This document shows positions 24,340-36,130 of a DNA stretch of 64,000 nt, piece after piece. Below the pieces are notes generated by a model, which worked only from the letters and a program-made list of their open reading frames with translations, searched no databases and was not told where the DNA came from. Both the position numbers and the translations under genes were made by a program. The DNA lies in NCBI RefSeq assembly GCF_964340395.1, contig NC_135558.1, positions 6,045,001-6,109,000 on the forward strand, in the 5' to 3' direction. How positions within the stretch are numbered: position 1 is the stretch's first letter; the number at the start of each line of letters is the position of its first letter. The stretch comes from Glandiceps talaboti. Taxonomy: Eukaryota; Hemichordata; Enteropneusta; Spengelidae.

Positions 24340-24918
24340 GGGGGGTCCGTTGATCCTTTTTATGTTCTTACTTAGTTTCTAGTTTCAGCAACTTTCTTCA
24401 CTTTCAAATCACTCTAAAATAGAAGACATAGATATAGCTATAGTACTTGGTGACATAAATTATTATGCGTTCAGGTATACGCTCTTAAACCACAAGTTTA
24501 AAAGTCAAATACATAACTGCTCTCTTAGGCATATCAAGACAACGCTCTTCAAGTTTTATGATACATCGAATGTCTTTCGGATGTTTCTAAAATTGTAAGT
24601 AATAGAACGAATACAGTGTTTTATTTAATATATAATCAACTTTTACAGTATTTTGAGGATCTTGTCGTTTGACGTGATTGATATGAGTGGAAAGACGTAA
24701 ACGTCACGGCAAATCACATCCAAAAGATCAATAGGAGACATTCAACCAAGTGACCAGTTTGTGATTCGACTGATTACATCGACATTTATTGCTGTTGCTA
24801 AGCAACGCCGCTCTCTTAGTTTGTTATGCAGCTAGTACATCACTAGAATTTTCAGCCCAATAAACGTGCACGCCATCTATGTTATGATCCATCGCAGTTG
24901 CCATTGCATTTTTACTTT
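24334..24918. other. non-coding, no gene seen
   Basis: No recognisable feature. Confidence 0.4.
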
Positions 24919-25137
<219 letters not shown>

Positions 25138-25934
25138 AATTCGATTCCGTTTTTAAGACTATCGTTTTTCTAGAATATGTTCTGATTATGTTGCTGCTAG
25201 TTAAAGTCAAAGTCAACCTTTTCTCTTGACACCGAGTTGGTCATTCAGCACACGATGGCGGAATTGCGTTCAATATGGTCATCGCAGACTTCTATTCTAT
25301 GAGGCGGACACAACCTGAAATGACATTCATGATCTAGAATTGGATGCTCCGAATGCACAGAAAATTGTCATCGATGATTTTAGTCACCGCTTAAAGTGTC
25401 GTCTACCAGTTACTTTCAACACATCAACTGCCCAACAAGAAACTTAAGGATCGCAGAATTGACTTATAATTTTTTAAGCTTCCCTAAAGTATGTCATGTT
25501 GTTCAGCCCTAATAAACATATGCTTCTAAGAGGGATCTCGAGTGATACTAGTGATGGCATGGCACGACACATTGTATCTTGTACACTGGTATGCATCATT
25601 ATCGAAGCCGGGTTTGAAAACTTTCTAAAGACAAAAAATGTAAGAGGAGCACAGTTGAAAGAAGCAACAGTATATAGTAATAGGTCTTAAACATTCTAAA
25701 TACATTTATGATACTTCCAGATACACTTTATATAGCTTCAACATTTATCTTCTTTGTTTTAAAAATGTATGGTCGAGAATGATTCACCAAAACCCAAGAT
25801 GGTCGTTTCACCATCTTATTGATGACAATAAAGAACAAAATTAGCAAAGTCCTCAATTAGTGTCAAACCCGATACACATGTAGAAATATGCAATGCGAGG
25901 AAAAATGTCACATGAATACTTAAGTGTTCCTACT
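25138..25934. other. non-coding, no gene seen
   Basis: No supportable gene. A 64-codon frame at 25,496-25,690 shows no motif. Confidence 0.4.
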
Positions 25935-26005
25935 CCCTCTAGTGGTACACCCTCGCAGCTGTCCCGCGGGTTCGATTCTCGTGGGAAATCGCGAGAATTA
26001 CTTTT
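25935..26005 (+). repeat. tRNA-like fragment (SINE head or tRNA pseudogene)
   Basis: AGTGGTACACCCTCGC resembles the second half of an A box and D arm. It is followed at 25,969-25,979 by GGTTCGATTCT, which fits the RNA polymerase III B-box consensus, flanked by CCGCG and CGTGGG able to form a T-arm-like stem. A complete cloverleaf, acceptor stem and anticodon arm cannot be built. The box spacing is shorter than in a full tRNA, so a truncated SINE head is more likely than a functional tRNA. Confidence 0.35.
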
Positions 26006-26964
26006 CATGCGCCTCGGTCTCAGTACATTGCTACTCTTGACGTCGTTGGATACTTAACTTATAACATTGGCTGACCTACGCTGTTTTAATTTTAGATAAA
26101 GCTTGTCAAATACACTGAAAATTTACGCTTTGAGGTTTGTAGAGAAGTTCCATAAATACAAATTACATACCATGTCATAAAGGTTATTTATTCTTGCATT
26201 TTTTCGGCAAATTGTTTTATCTTTCATGTAATGACATTACATGGCCCCCAAAGGCTGAAAGCTTCTACTCAGTCCCAGCGGCATTTATTGTTTTGTAATT
26301 TAACATTTCAATAGTGAACTATTCTTATTATCCCTTTTCCGTTGTAAATTTATCATTTTATAACGTTAACGAAATATGTATGATGCATTCATCCATATCA
26401 CCATATGCCTGCGTCACAAATACAAGTCGACCATCACAAGTAATTCTTTATCTCGTGCCCTCCTTCTTTGTCATGGACACACCCTGAAATATGATGTTGT
26501 GGGGAAAGATGAGCTATGTTTGATTTTTTTAACGCCAAAAGATTCAATAGATACAGTTTAGAGGTGAGGTATCGCATTGCATATTTCTACAGAGTATTCC
26601 GAGTCACAAGATTGCCAGGTTGATCAGGTTGATATTATAGCGCCATCAATCAAAGTAAAGTAAGTACCTTTCGTTTTTATATACTTCTCAGCGAAAAGTA
26701 AGATCACGACGTACAGTTCATCATCGTCGCAAACCACAGTTTGTTTTACGGCACCGTCCTTAACGAGCCGTCCCACTTTTATTTCGAAGTGTAGCGGAAG
26801 AAATAACAGCTCTGGTTTGCGAGAAAGACAGTTCATTAAAAAAAAATCCAATAATTTCATAAATACTGCCTAGTTTTTCCCGTCTTCGACCCCCACGACC
26901 CCTCCCATCTCCCCTTTTCTTTAACGAGCTCGTGTGCCTACGCAAACAAACACGTGAATGAATT

Positions 26965-26966
<2 letters not shown>
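26006..26966. other. non-coding, no gene seen
   Basis: Frames of 61-78 codons without recognised domains. No repeats recognised. Confidence 0.4.

Positions 26967-27048
<82 letters not shown>
26967..27048. repeat. (TC)n microsatellite
   Basis: CT dinucleotide run of about 82 bp. Confidence 0.97.
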
Positions 27049-27051
<3 letters not shown>

Positions 27052-27351
27052 ATTTGCAAAACAAAAGTACAAGTATCATGTAGTTTCACGTGTACATTGA
27101 ACGTTGAGGGCGTATGTTATATTTGATCGCTCATATCATGTCGACAAACGCTTATAGTTGCTCCTGGTCTCAGCGAAGGTAGTCTTCGCTTCAGAAATAA
27201 AAGTCTAAGGTTTTTTACAGGTCTGTAATATTACTTGAAGACGCCAACTCACTCTCAGTTCCAAATCAAGAAGAGAGCTGAACTGGGGAGCTGAGGGATC
27301 TCAACTCAAGGCATGATTTTACAAATTCATCGGGCTTTTGCAATTTATTGA

Positions 27352-27480
27352 GTTAGGGGTAGACCATTCGATATCCTGGGGGTGCTTGGAAGATTGGTGG
27401 AGAGTCATTATTTTTTCCCCACCTGCTTGCCTGAGAATTATTTTTTTTCTCCTTCGCCTATGCTGGCAACTTTTTTTTTT
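27352..27480 (+). repeat. dispersed repeat end, plus copy
   Basis: The first 44 bp (GTTAGGGGTAGACCATTCG, then ATATCCTGGGGGTGCTTGG) match, with few changes, the reverse complement of 29,045-29,089. In both copies the inner side is followed by short phrases each ending in a run of T or A. They appear to be two inverted copies of one mobile element about 1.7 kb apart. Confidence 0.55.
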
Positions 27481-27837
27481 CTTTGCTTCTTTGAGATATC
27501 TGGATTTTTTTTACATCAATGTTGAACACCTACTTTTGTTGCCACAATTTTCTGTTTGGTTTTCGCACAGGGTAATACAGAGAGTAAAAAGATGCTGTTC
27601 TATCACACACAGATTATATTTAGAAAACTACATATTTCATATGTATTTGATTTTCAATTAAATAAACATCATTGACAGTTTTTATGCCAAGGTATGATGA
27701 CACACTGAAAATGCAAATTGGAAACTTGATTGGTGAGCTCAAACATTCAGACAGACTGGTCAGTTTCTCCAGCCTGGGGGATAGGGTGGTCAGTGTTTTT
27801 TTTCCATTGGGCCGACAAAAAGTCACTGACCCTCGTG

Positions 27838-28113
27838 AATAAAGTTTCATAGCATCTGACAGTATTAAGCTGTAGAGGGAAGAGCTTTGAGACTGGGATA
27901 TGTCCACCTCTGGAGGATTTTTACTCCTAAAGGCAATTTTCAGGCTATTCATAGACACTTTCAGACAATAATTTGCAAGCTTTACAAGACAGCTCTAACA
28001 TGTAAAAAGCAACTGCATATGGTTGAAACATTTTTGAAATAAAGTTTCATAGCATCTTGACAGTAAGAGGTGGAGGGAAGAACTTTGATTTGAGACTGGG
28101 ACATGTCTACCTC
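27838..28113 (+). repeat. ~75-bp direct repeat pair, 201 bp apart
   Basis: AATAAAGTTTCATAGCATCT begins at 27,838 and again at 28,039. Similarity extends through GAGACTGGGATATGTCCACC-like sequence to about 28,113. The pair probably belongs to the dispersed repeat that surrounds it. Confidence 0.75.
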
Positions 28114-28124
28114 TTATGTGGGTC

Positions 28125-28143
28125 CTAGGGGGTCTCCCCCTAG
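28125..28143. repeat. G5/C5 hairpin
   Basis: CTAGGGGG, a three-base loop TCT, then CCCCCTAG form a perfect 8-bp stem. No U tract follows that would suggest a terminator. Confidence 0.75.
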
Positions 28144-28629
28144 AAGTTTTTTTTACCAATTTTGGTGAATCTTATTGTTGGTTTAAGGAATGAGTGGCCT
28201 CTGGGGTGCCAAGCTTCGAAAAACTATTAAAAGTAAATATAACTTTTTAAATAAGTTTTCCATGTTATAAAAGTGGGCCTGTAATATTGGTATAGGGGCA
28301 TTGATATTGCATATATATAGTAAAGTCACTGATGTGTTAGAGCACTTTAGGAGGTCATATGATACCTAGTGTACAATAGAAACTTGAATTTGATTTGTGG
28401 TGTCGATATATGTAGTGTCCGAAATAGTATGAAGATTACCATTACAAAACCTTCAAGTTCACTTTTGCCCCAAAGTGCAAGAAAAGTGAAGCACTGATTG
28501 TGAAACAGCCAAAATTTACATGTCATGTTCTGTAATTAGTGTGGTAGCTAGGTAATACATGTATATATATGTATAATTTTATGTATAGTTATGTTTGAAC
28601 CCTTAAATGAAGTACATAGACAAGAACAT

Positions 28630-29093
<464 letters not shown>

Positions 29094-29304
29094 GGGATTG
29101 TACTCCGATGTACCACTGTAGGTGAAGTACTTCGAAAGTTACACCGTTCAATGTTAGATCATGATCAAGATCATGATCATGATCTAGAGATACGCTTGTG
29201 GGGAATTTGCGTGTGTAACAATTACACCTTGTAAAAATAAACACATATTAAATCCATCTATATGGCTAATCTTTATACGGTATTTTGTATTACCCATTAG
29301 AAGC

Positions 29305-29333
29305 TACGTCAGATTACTATAAACCAATCAGAG
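29305..29333 (+). promoter_or_regulatory. candidate promoter: CRE-like and CCAAT motifs
   Basis: TACGTCA (29,305-29,311) is a half-CRE, and ACCAATCAGAG (29,323-29,333) is a good CCAAT box. They lie about 60-90 bp upstream of a sequence richer in CpG than its surroundings that ends in a splice donor at 29,477. This arrangement fits a TATA-less RNA polymerase II promoter. The call rests on motif spacing alone. Confidence 0.35.
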
Positions 29334-29389
29334 CTCGAGCACATGACCGATGACCTGCATTGCATATATGCATGTCCGTCCCAGATTCG

Positions 29390-29477
29390 GTATCCTAGCT
29401 AGCTTGAGAACGGCGTTGTGAGTTTTGTATTGCGTGACTTGTGGACGCCACCGTTACGGCTAAAGTGAAAATAAAAG
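29390..29477 (+). other. candidate non-coding first exon (5' UTR)
   Basis: The stretch lacks ATG, contains several CpGs and ends AAATAAAAG|GTAGGA, a usable donor. Joined to the acceptor at 48,924, the reading frame of the downstream ATG has a TGA inside this exon (about 29,436) and no other Met between. That makes the ATG at 48,948 the first in-frame start. The exon's 5' edge is a guess, and intervening exons cannot be excluded. Confidence 0.3.
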
Positions 29478-30302
29478 GTAGGACAATTTTTCTTCTCGTC
29501 TATGATAGACTAGCTGAAAGATGATTTTGAGAAAAATCAATTGAAAATGTCAATGCATCCAGAGTTCACTGTTCAGGTATCATGATCATTGCAGACGACC
29601 TGAATTTTTAACTGAAAGTTTGACCTAAGATTTTGACTCAAGATTTCGGCTAACGAGTCCCTGCCATGTCACGGCCAAAAGTGGATTTCCTTGAACTCGG
29701 ATGAGTAACAAAAACTTCTAAGAAAGTCACGACCGTTATGTTGACGTAGCCTCGTCAAGCCCATTATTGTTCGATTTGTTTATTTGACCGTGATCGTATA
29801 AGGTATATTTATTTAGTAAGTCTTACGACCATTTTCCTTTGTGGATTTAGGGTTAATTCTGAATGTGAGCACCTTCAAGAGTGGTTTCGAAAGTGCTTTC
29901 TCGTGTATTTTATTGACCATGACTTTGGTGTAACTAAATTCAGTTGTTTGTCGTCTGCTGCATACATCACATTGTACAAACAATCGATATTTGCATCGGC
30001 CTTCCCAAAGTTATTTCCGCTCATTTGTGAAAATTGTTATACCAAAATAGCTATTCTGATAAGGACAAACTGACACTTTTAAACATAAAGAGAAAGACGT
30101 GCAAATAACAATGATTTGGTACAATCAGCTAGTCACTCTGTGAATGGGAATTGAGATTGTCGACTTTGTGTTTGAGAATGAGATCTAAAATGTTCTTGTA
30201 AAGGTGGCACTTCACTAAATTGGTAGTATCTGCTTCTGGAACTTGGAAGGTTATTTTTTCAACCCCAAAATTGTTTGTGGGTCAGCAATATGTTTTCATA
30301 TG

Positions 30303-30647
30303 GAAGCTTAAGGACACTAGGTAAAAAAAATTGAAGCTTGTGTCATGGAGTACTTTTTTTTTATTAGAGTATTTTCCCCTGGAAAAAACTACTTCCATGA
30401 AAAAATAATAATCCCATGAAAAAAGAGTACTCCAATGAAATAAAAACTATGCCCATGAAATAAAAAACTACTCCAATGGTAAAAGAAACTACCCCCCCCC
30501 CAAAAAAAATACACCCATAATAAAAAAAACCCTACTCCCATTAAAAAAACAAACAAAATCCCCAAATACAATGAAAAAACTCAATGAAAAAAAATACTCC
30601 CTTGAAACCAAACATCAAAATTTTTTTCTGGTGTCCTCATTAAGCTT
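30303..30647. mobile_element. A-rich element with inverted ends
   Basis: The left end AAGCTTAAGGACACTAGGTA (30,305 on) and the right end CTGGTGTCCTCATTAAGCTT (to 30,647) are imperfect inverted repeats around AGGACAC(T/C)AG. The interior is about 280 bp of diverged phrases such as CCATGAAATAAAAACTACTC repeated every 18-25 bp. It looks like a short non-autonomous DNA element whose body is a minisatellite. Confidence 0.45.
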
Positions 30648-30986
30648 TTGTAGTTTCATATACACTTACTGTCAATGTAAAAAATAAACCATATAGTATA
30701 AATTGTAAATGTACAGGTCATGATACACATACAGAGTCATTGATTCAGAATTTAACTGACCCCCAGTATTACAGGGATTTGACCTGTTTAGTTGACTGCA
30801 TTCCACATTGTGTGCTAAATTCAGTAGGATCTATTAGCTGTTATATCAGGAACTTCCCAAGTTACAGAAAGTTAGCATGAGTAAATTGTTTGTCATTTAA
30901 GGGAATTTCTATGGTAACAGCCTCCATTGAATATGCATACTTGATGCATGCCCTCTATGTCTGTTGTGAAATCTGCAGCAATCTTC

Positions 30987-31206
30987 AAAACAAGTCCTGT
31001 GATTTGCTATATTGTTGATGTAACTGGTAGCAGGCATCAACCAAAACAAGTCCTGTGATTTGCTATATTGTTGATGTATCCATGGTAGCAGGCATCAACC
31101 AAAACAAGTCCTGTGATTTGCTATATATTGTTCATGTATCCATGGTAGCAGGCATCAACCAAAACAAGTCCTGTGATTTGCTATATTGTTCATGTATCCA
31201 TGGTAT
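30987..31206. repeat. 56-60-bp tandem repeat, ~4 copies
   Basis: AAAACAAGTCCTGTGATTTG is anchored at 30,987, 31,043, 31,101 and 31,161, each followed by CTATATTGTTSATGTA and GGTAGCAGGCATCAACC. The copies are very similar, so amplification was recent. Confidence 0.92.
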
Positions 31207-31829
31207 CAGACCACAGTAGCAGACATCAACCATACAGCCAATCATTGACAGAGGATGTAATGACTTTTAGGTCTGTGATTCATAGACTGTTGCCATGACA
31301 CTTTGATATATAGCTTTTGAAGCATGCAGGTCAAAGGTCGTTGTTCTGCAGCTGTATGAATAAATGTTCAAGTAATTTGATTATGGTAGGTCAAATTTTA
31401 GTCTTGCTTCTGTTCAATTCAACTTCCAGATTCAATATATGGTGTCATTTTGGTCATTGAAATCAAAGTATAAAAGTTATTTATGTTTACAAGTGTATAC
31501 TCACACGGGAGGTATACTCACATGGGGGAATCTAACTTCCTTCTTGCAAACCAGAGCTTCTGTGATACTGTGTGTCACCACTGCGTAAATGAGGTTTTGC
31601 TTTGCGACAAGGATCTAACCTATACTCAATGTATGAATCCATCAGGACACCAGTATAATATATATGTATATCAGAAAAATCTATGAATTTTCAATCAATC
31701 GAAAAGAAAAATCTTGTTTATTTAATATGGCTTCCAAGAAATATTTCGACTCTGTGGGTAGAAATTTTCACTAAATGTCAGATTATTATTTATGATGTAG
31801 GTATATGCATGTGATGTCACTGCACCGTG

Positions 31830-33190
31830 TCTATAAATGGTGATGTCATCATTGTGGTTTTCAATGCACCGTTATACTGTGTTTAAACAATGTGTAGGTG
31901 TACTGTAATGTACGATATACACATGTACTGCACGTACACAAAATGACAACTACAAAGTACAGAAAATCTTGGCAAGAAATTAACCCAGTGAATTATATTT
32001 TGATGACAATGGTGTTGTCATGGTTTTCAGGACACAGTTATACTGTGTTTAAATAGTGTGTAGGTATACTATGCAAGATATATATACAAAATGATAACTG
32101 CAAAGTACAGAAATCTTGGCAATGAATTAACCCAGTGAACTTTATTGTGATGACCATCACGTTGTCATGGTGGTTTTCTGGACAGAATTTCGTTTGAATT
32201 GTTATTACCCTAACAATGAGTATGTGTATTATGAAGAAAACACAATGGAACAGTAGCAGTAGTAAACTGTAGTACCAGAGTAGTTGTATATGATACAATA
32301 TCTTTCTATTACTCGATCAAACAGAAAAAAAATTACATCAAAAATGCAAATACAGAAGAAGCAAAACAATCAGATCGGATAACAGGAGTCAGAAAATAGC
32401 AATGCTAATAATGTCAAATTTATATATTTTACTTGTCACAAAAGTAAAATATGAAGAATAAATATTCATGGCCAAAACTAATATTCAAATCAATTCAATT
32501 CGATTCAGTATAACTTTATTGTCCTCATATCTTTAGCTTCACACCCCAAAGAGTCAAAAATAGAAATTACCTGCAAAATGTAGACAACTGAAGATATGAA
32601 GACTAAAACACTGATACATACAATAAAGGAAAAGAAAAAAGAATGTAAATGACATTAAGAAGATTATAATGAACTGTACATAAACAAAATGACATAAGTC
32701 TAAAAAGTACCAGAGCTTTAGATTGTGTTGATCAATATGATCGCAGGGCAAAATTTATAATTTCATAGTGCCATAACAATATGTAGGTCACTATTATCAA
32801 AGAATTCGTAGAGTACATGAACATAAAATGACAAGTATGGGTTTAAGGATCAAATTTGTGTCACTGCAACCATAGATACAGGTAGGTGTACAATAAATAA
32901 ATACACATGTACTGCACGTAGACAATGACATAACTATAAAAAGTACAGTACTCTTAACAATTAACCTTTGCACTTTAGTGTGATGATCTCATCATGATGG
33001 TTTTCAGGATAGAATTTGTCCTGCTATAATAATAATGGTCTGCTAATGGTAGTCTAGAGACTATCCTGACTTTGAATCCTCAAAGTATCCTCCATGGATT
33101 CAAAGTCACGGATAGTCTGGAGACTACAATAATGGTGGAGGTATAGGATGAATAATATACATGAACACAAAATGAGATAACTGTCTTGGG
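31830..33190. repeat. diverged ~150-bp repeat family
   Basis: Two adjacent copies (about 31,835-32,000 and 32,000-32,180) share GATGTCATCATTGTGGTTTTC-like sequence, GTTATACTGTGTTTAAA, a GTGTAGGTRTACT segment, ACAAAATGAYAACTRCAAAG and CTTGGCAAKRAATTAACCC. Further diverged copies lie at about 32,860-33,020 and, in part, at 32,690-32,850 and 33,135-33,190. Array units may have been broken up by insertions. Confidence 0.65.
33049..33127. mobile_element. short foldback element, 31-32-bp arms
   Basis: The left arm, starting GTAGTCTAGAGACTATCC, and the right arm, ending GGATAGTCTGGAGACTAC, are inverted with a 16-bp loop and few mismatches. TAATGG-type sequence lies on both sides, but not immediately adjacent on the right, so a target duplication is uncertain. 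It sits within the 150-bp repeat family. Confidence 0.6.
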
Positions 33191-34519
33191 TTACAGTATA
33201 CTAGCCATGTGTAGTTCACCAGTACAGTTTGTTGAGTCCTGGTCTTGGGCCATGATACTTGAGATAGCCAAGTGACTGAGTCTCTGGGCTAAACATGTGC
33301 AAGTTACAATAACTTGACAGTTAACAACACATTGGGCCCACCTACACTCTCTGTAGTCCAAATACATTTGAATCCATGTTTTACTATTAGGCTTTATTTC
33401 ATGTCCCTCCATAGGACAAGACAGCCTAAACTAAGGGTAATTTCATATTGTACTGTACTACTACAAGTATAGTGAAAATTCATTGCCTGTTCCTCCTCCT
33501 TGGGTCTACTTGAGTCATTTTTACAGGAAAGTAGCAAAAGCTGGAGACCCTTAGTCTGGATTTTGATGTTATCAGTCCTACTGGTGCCACACAAACAGAC
33601 TGTAGGGTCAAGAGTGCATAAAAATGATGGAGAATGTAAACCAGACGTGAGCTTTAACCTCTGTTCATTCCCCCACCTTCTGGATGTTTTGAGTATACCG
33701 AAGTGGCCCAGAGATATGTCTTGGTATAGTCTGGGACTATACTTCATTACTCCATTTGAAGACATAGTCCTTTCCATCTTGTTTTAAGGAGAAGTTGGCC
33801 ATCAAGCTGGTCTTGGTGTTACATTTTACCATCTCAAGAACATCTATTCGTAATTGGTGTGAGGAGTTTCACGGCATAACATCACGACAAGTCTATGGGC
33901 TAGTATCGATGTGAATGTAACTTTACTTGTGTCGAAACTGGTTGATGTTGGCTGGCTCCATTTTATGGAGAAAAATAAATTTTTATGACAACTTTTGATA
34001 CATATTAGATAACTGTTTTATGTGAATTTGAATATTGTGGATAGATTAAAGAGATTTCTTGTAATATCGTGTGATTGGATTAGATTAGATTAGATTAGAT
34101 ATAACTTTATTACAACAGTATAGAAACAAATGACAATTCCATTTAGGTATATACGTGTACTAATGATATTAAAGAACACTACAATGAAATAGGCTAATGT
34201 TATATAAGTAAAACGATTTTCTTGATTAAAATAAATTTACATTAATTTAGATACACAGAGAGAGAGTAATTATAATCTCTTTTGTTTTGATTTCTTTATA
34301 AATTTAATATATAACTGATACGTAGGCTTTATTGTATACTAAAGAGTTTTATTACTTAGCAAATTTAAAACTAAACTTGTGTGAAAAAATCAAATTGATA
34401 GTGAAGAGAGATAAGGCACAGTATATAACGTAGTATATTTGATTTGACAAAAAAAACAATTATTCAATGATATATTATTGAAAATCAAATTAAGCTGCGT
34501 AAATGATTAAATATAAATA

Positions 34520-34775
<256 letters not shown>

Positions 34776-35883
34776 TGCGTACATATACATGTGCCAAGCC
34801 GAGAAATGAATAGTGGATTTCTGGTATCATGGTTGTGAACAACTTGTTAATATTACGGCATTAAATTTTCTACTTCAGTGATTACATGATACCAAAGGCC
34901 CCAAACGCACCTACCATGTGTTTTGTTTGCACAATACATACTACACATTGTCGGAAGTGTGGACATGCTGTCTTGCTTTGGCATGGCTTCTTATTATTTA
35001 CACAGGCACCAGGTCAATATGCTAATGAGACAGTGACATATTTATGATGTCATACTCTTTGACTCACATCCCGAAATGGGAGTATACGCCCCCAAACTAA
35101 CAAAAGCAATAGCTTCCTTCTTTGAAATATGGGCCAGTCCTTCCTGTGTTGTAACTTGTCAGACGTACTTATTATGCCAAGTCATCTAGTTAACAGTAAA
35201 GTCAGCAATATCAAATTTCAATAGCACGTGAAGTTTCAGTAGTACATGAACGGCCAACCTAGATGTTAGGAATATACCAGAGAAGTCACGATAGTATGCC
35301 CCCTGCTCATACAAGAGTTTCAGGAACAACTTCATATACTGGTAATGTATAAAATTATCCATTTACCACAAACATTTCATATTTGATTCAGTTTTGTCAT
35401 AAATAAGATTATGATAGAAAGTTCATTTTAAGGTCATTTAATGTTAGTATACAGTAGTAAAGATTGAAACACTCTTAACATTTGTAGAGAAAACAGTAAC
35501 CAATCATGACAAGTTCCTGTCAAAAGTCAAATGTCTTATTTTTGATTATTTTGGCTAAAAAGTAGGATACACACACATACTTATTGTTTAAAACATAGTG
35601 ATTCAAATTCTTTCCAAATTTTGTACAAAAAACATTTTTAATGAAAATATTTTCGATATGATAATAATTAACCTTCTTAAAAAATAGTGGCGTTCAATTT
35701 TTATACATGAATGGAATTATTTTTGTTATTCATAGCAAAAATAAGCTAAAATTTGATAAATATTGACAGATAAATGATAATTTTAAAGTGGTTTTTGTTA
35801 GTAAGAAAATGTAATAACTTTAGGTTAAACATGGTGTCATCCTATCCTGTCTGATGTCTGCAAGTCTAGACTCTTAATTAGAA

Positions 35884-36130
35884 ATGTTTTCCGTTGGTCG
35901 GATCACTTTTTACTGAGGTCACAGGCAGAGTTTTGATAGACATTCATAGTTGGAAATGTTTTCCTTTGGTCGAATCACTTTTAAACAGGGTCAGATCCAG
36001 AGTTTGATAGACGTTTATAGTTTGAGGTGTTTTCCATTGGTCAAATCAATTTTGTCTGAGTAATCTAGAGTTTGGTAGATATTAGTTTGTGGAGTTTTCC
36101 ATTGGTCAGGTCGTGTTTTGTCTGAGTGAG
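35884..36130. repeat. ~71-bp tandem repeat, 4 diverged copies
   Basis: TGTTTTCCNTTGGTCGGATC-like anchors start at 35,886, 35,958, 36,029 and 36,094 (spacings 72, 71, 65). Each is followed by an AGAGTTTGATAGA segment. The copies have diverged noticeably. Confidence 0.8.

Noticed and set aside
33394-33787. Overlapping frames of 127 (minus) and 95 (plus) codons, the latter with a hydrophobic stretch
   Set aside because: Both strands are open over the same DNA, neither has a recognised family, and the hydrophobic run does not sit at the N-terminus as a convincing signal peptide.
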